From positions 10,332 to 22,335 of the forward strand of contig MHFD01000028.1 in assembly GCA_001804045.1 (NCBI GenBank): a stretch of DNA of 12,004 nucleotides, written 5' to 3'. The notes under the pieces were generated by a model. The model worked only from the letters and a program-made list of their open reading frames with translations, was not told the DNA's origin and searched no databases. Position 1 is the first letter of the stretch. Each line of letters opens with the position of its first letter. The DNA comes from Omnitrophica bacterium RBG_13_46_9. GTDB lineage: Bacteria > Omnitrophota > Gorgyraeia > JABMRN01 > RBG-13-46-9. Positions 9,359 through 12,004 of this stretch are shown piece by piece. Made by a program: the position numbers and the translations under genes.

Positions 9359-12004
9359 AATACCATAAGATACCAAAAAAACAGGGTCTCTATGACCCGA
9401 TGTTTGAGCATGACAGTTGCGGCGTTGGATTCGTATGCAATATAAAAGGCGTAAAGTCGAACGACGTGATTAAAAAGTCACTTACTGTCCTTAAGCGATT
9501 GGCCCACCGACGCGCCGTGGGCGCTGACCCGAAGACAGGCGACGGGGCCGGTATCTTAATCCAGATCCCGCACGGTTTTTTTGCGGACACGTGCGAAAAT
9601 CAAGGCATATCTTTGCCGGAATACGGGTTTTACGGAACGGGGCTTGTCTTTTTGCCGCGCCATAAGCTCGAAAGACAATACTGCAAACAGGTCTTTTCAA
9701 AAATAGTAAATAAGGAAGGGCAGTATTTATTGGGATGGCGGGTTGTCCCCACGGATGATTCCGATATCGGAAAAGCGGCCAAAGCCACAAGGCCCGTAAT
9801 AGAACAGGTATTCATAGGCAGAAATAAGGATATAAAGAACCAGCAGGAATTTGAGAGAAAACTGTATGTCATACGCAGAGAAGTTGAAAACGGTATCCGC
9901 TCTTCCGGATTCAAAGAGAGACCGTTTTTCTACATTACCAATATTTCCAGCAGGACGTTTTCCTATAAAGGCCTTTTGATGCCTCATCAGCTTGAAGAGT
10001 TTTTCCCGGACCTGAAAGACGAAAGGTTAAAGAGCTCTCTTGCGCTTGTGCATTCTCGTTATAGCACCAATACGTTTCCCACGTGGGATCTCGCGCAGCC
10101 GTTCAGATTTCTGGCCCACAACGGGGAGATCAACACCATTAGAGGGAATATTAACTGGATGCGGGCGCGAGAAGGGCTCCTAAAGAGCGAACTTTTCGGA
10201 GAAGACATGGAGAAGATCAAACCCGTGATTGTCCCCGGCGGGAGCGATTCGGCGACAATCGACAATGTTTTCGAACTTCTGGTTCTTGCAGGCAGGTCCT
10301 TGCAACATGCGATGACAATGCTCATACCTACCGCCTGGGGCAAAGATACATTGATAGACAGACGCCTAAAGGATTTTTTCAGGTATCACGCCTGTTTCAT
10401 GGAACCCTGGGACGGCCCGGCAGCTATAGTTTTTTCAGACGGGACACGGGTAGGCGCTGTTTTGGATAGAAACGGCCTTAGGCCTGCTCGTTACATTGTT
10501 ACAAAAAATAGCCTTGTGGTCATGGCTTCCGAGGTAGGTGTATTGGATATCAGACCCGAAGACATCCTCAGTTCAGAGAGGCTTGAGCCGGGCAGGATGC
10601 TTTTTGTAGATACCGAAAAGAAAAAGATTATAGATGACGCAAATATCAAGGAGTCCATGGCCAGGCGGCTGCCATACAGGGCCTGGATTAAGAAGCACAT
10701 GCTTGAGTTGGATAGCTTACCCGCATGCGGCATGAAAAAAGAGATGAGAGACCACGATACGTCGGTTTACTTGAGGGCGTTTGGATATACGAGAGAAGAT
10801 TTAAAAAATATTCTTAAACCAATGGCAAACACCGGCAAGGAGCCGGTCGGCTCTATGGGGGACGATACGCCGCTCGCAGTTTTATCCAAAGAGCCGCAGA
10901 TTTTATACGACTATTTTAAACAATTATTCGCTCAGGTCACAAACCCTCCGATCGATTCTATCAGAGAGGATTACGTGATGAGCATAAGAAGTTTCATCGG
11001 TTCGCAAAAGAATGTCCTTGAGGATACAGAGGGTCATTGCGTTAAACTCGACGTAAAGGAACCGGTTCTCACCGATGAAGATTTAGAAAAGATCCGCCGT
11101 ATAAATAAGACGGGATTTGAGACGAAGACAATACCGATTCTTTTTGACGCGAAAGACAAAAAAACCTTTATGTATAACTTAGACGGTATCTGCAGGGATA
11201 CGGAAGAGGCGATAAGAGAGGGGTATTCTTTTGTGATTCTGAGTGATAAGGGCGTGGATACAGGGAAAGCCGCGATTCCGGCTCTTTTGGCTACGGCTTG
11301 CGTGCACCACTATCTTGTAAAAAAGGCGTTAAGGACACAGATAGGGATTATTGTAGAGAGCGCAGAACCGCGTGAGGTGCATCACTTCGCGCTTCTATTC
11401 AGCTATGGCGCCGATTGCGTCTGTCCTTACCTGGCGTATGAGGCGGTGCGATATCTGGCCGAAGGCCAAGAGCTGGAAAAAAGCCTTACGGAGGCCCTTA
11501 TTAACTACAGAAAAGCTGTTCACAAAGGAATACTGAAGGTACTGTCAAAAATGGGCATTTCAACGTTGCGAAGCTATAAAGGGGCTCAGATATTTGAAGC
11601 GCTGGGTCTTGGTGAAGAAGTGATAGAAAAATGCTTCACCGGCACGGCTTCACGTATAGGCGGCATCGGTTTTGACGATATCGCCGAAGAGACGGTTCTA
11701 AGGCACAGCAGCGCATTTTCTGAGAGGATATCACCGCCAATTCTACCGGCAGGAGGTGCATATCAATGGAACAGAGACGGTGAGTTTCATTTATGGAATC
11801 CCCAGAGTATCGCCGCCTTACAGGACGCCGTTAGGAAGAACGATTATAGAGAGTACAAAAAATTCGCGGATCTCATAAACGACCAATCAGCCAATCCCAC
11901 GACATTGAGGGGCCTTTTGGGATTCAAAAACAAAAAGCCTATACCCATTGATGAGGTCGAGCCTGTTGAAGATATCCTCAAACGCTTCGCGACAGGCGCG
12001 ATGA
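9355..12004 (+). CDS. gltB: Glutamate synthase large subunit, N-terminal part (open at window end)
   Basis: The frame is open for 883 codons without interruption and runs off the window. The N-terminus reads GLYDPMFEHDSCGVGFV: Cys22 is the expected catalytic nucleophile of the class II glutaminase after removal of a 21-residue propeptide. Further signatures are ADPKTGDGAGI, HSRYSTNTFPTWDLAQPFRF and FLAHNGEINTIRGNINWMR of the glutaminase domain, then the central domain (IDSIREDYVMSIRSFIG), and the window ends in FATGAM at the entry to the FMN synthase domain. The enzyme transfers glutamine amide nitrogen to 2-oxoglutarate, closing the GS-GOGAT cycle with the upstream glnA. The partial gene covers a little over half of the usual ~1500 residues; gltD may follow. 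No hexaloop/terminator leader was seen directly upstream. Confidence 0.96.
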   Translation, partial: MKYHKIPKKQGLYDPMFEHDSCGVGFVCNIKGVKSNDVIKKSLTVLKRLAHRRAVGADPKTGDGAGILIQIPHGFFADTCENQGISLPEYGFYGTGLVFLPRHKLERQYCKQVFSKIVNKEGQYLLGWRVVPTDDSDIGKAAKATRPVIEQVFIGRNKDIKNQQEFERKLYVIRREVENGIRSSGFKERPFFYITNISSRTFSYKGLLMPHQLEEFFPDLKDERLKSSLALVHSRYSTNTFPTWDLAQPFRFLAHNGEINTIRGNINWMRAREGLLKSELFGEDMEKIKPVIVPGGSDSATIDNVFELLVLAGRSLQHAMTMLIPTAWGKDTLIDRRLKDFFRYHACFMEPWDGPAAIVFSDGTRVGAVLDRNGLRPARYIVTKNSLVVMASEVGVLDIRPEDILSSERLEPGRMLFVDTEKKKIIDDANIKESMARRLPYRAWIKKHMLELDSLPACGMKKEMRDHDTSVYLRAFGYTREDLKNILKPMANTGKEPVGSMGDDTPLAVLSKEPQILYDYFKQLFAQVTNPPIDSIREDYVMSIRSFIGSQKNVLEDTEGHCVKLDVKEPVLTDEDLEKIRRINKTGFETKTIPILFDAKDKKTFMYNLDGICRDTEEAIREGYSFVILSDKGVDTGKAAIPALLATACVHHYLVKKALRTQIGIIVESAEPREVHHFALLFSYGADCVCPYLAYEAVRYLAEGQELEKSLTEALINYRKAVHKGILKVLSKMGISTLRSYKGAQIFEALGLGEEVIEKCFTGTASRIGGIGFDDIAEETVLRHSSAFSERISPPILPAGGAYQWNRDGEFHLWNPQSIAALQDAVRKNDYREYKKFADLINDQSANPTTLRGLLGFKNKKPIPIDEVEPVEDILKRFATGAM

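Overview
This window is a nitrogen-assimilation island from a diderm bacterium. All convincing genes lie on the + strand. An outer-membrane-porin-like protein with a terminal Phe implies an outer membrane. Small sigma-like regulators, interspersed palindromic repeats and mid-range GC would fit an uncultured lineage such as Omnitrophota or a relative, but that placement is a guess.

Layout. 1-96: C-terminus of glutamate dehydrogenase (gdhA). 124-864: GAF-ANTAR protein, a predicted RNA-binding antiterminator. 842-1091: near-consensus sigma70 promoter followed by three tandem hairpin/terminator modules, then a small sigma-70-like protein (1114-1659). 1690-1771: another hairpin/terminator leader, then a stand-alone FMN glutamate-synthase-domain protein (1814-3412) and a small four-cysteine protein (3466-3636). 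3637-4161: no gene; a structured RNA element, a strong terminator and a mosaic of palindromic repeats. 4162-4689: second sigma-like paralogue. 4692-4840: three more terminators, two of them in a leader. Then a TorF/gcw_chp-like porin (4856-5605), an Amt ammonium channel (5619-6881) and a PII protein (6918-7259). 7316-7382: hairpin/terminator leader of glnA, then a type I-alpha glutamine synthetase (7514-8845). 8846-9151: hairpins, including an IS200/IS605-end-like palindromic insertion. 9152-9358: small Fis/NtrC-type HTH protein whose stop overlaps the start of gltB (9355 to the window end, open).

How it fits together. The porin, Amt and PII would bring in and sense ammonium. GlnA and GltB form the GS-GOGAT cycle, and GdhA is the low-affinity route. 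The main result is regulatory. Most of the leaders contain small stem-loops with 6-nt loops, typically A at loop position 1 and G at position 4, whose 3' side overlaps the 5' arm of an intrinsic terminator. This is the architecture of ANTAR antiterminator targets, and an ANTAR protein is encoded at the head of the island. Two sigma-like proteins lie inside the same attenuated units. A recurring motif, GTTACC-N17/18-ACTTRTWT, precedes three of the leaders and could be their promoter. I infer a two-layer circuit, RNA antitermination plus dedicated sigma-like factors, controlling GS/GOGAT/Amt. The hairpins are visible in the sequence; the protein-RNA and sigma-promoter links are inference.
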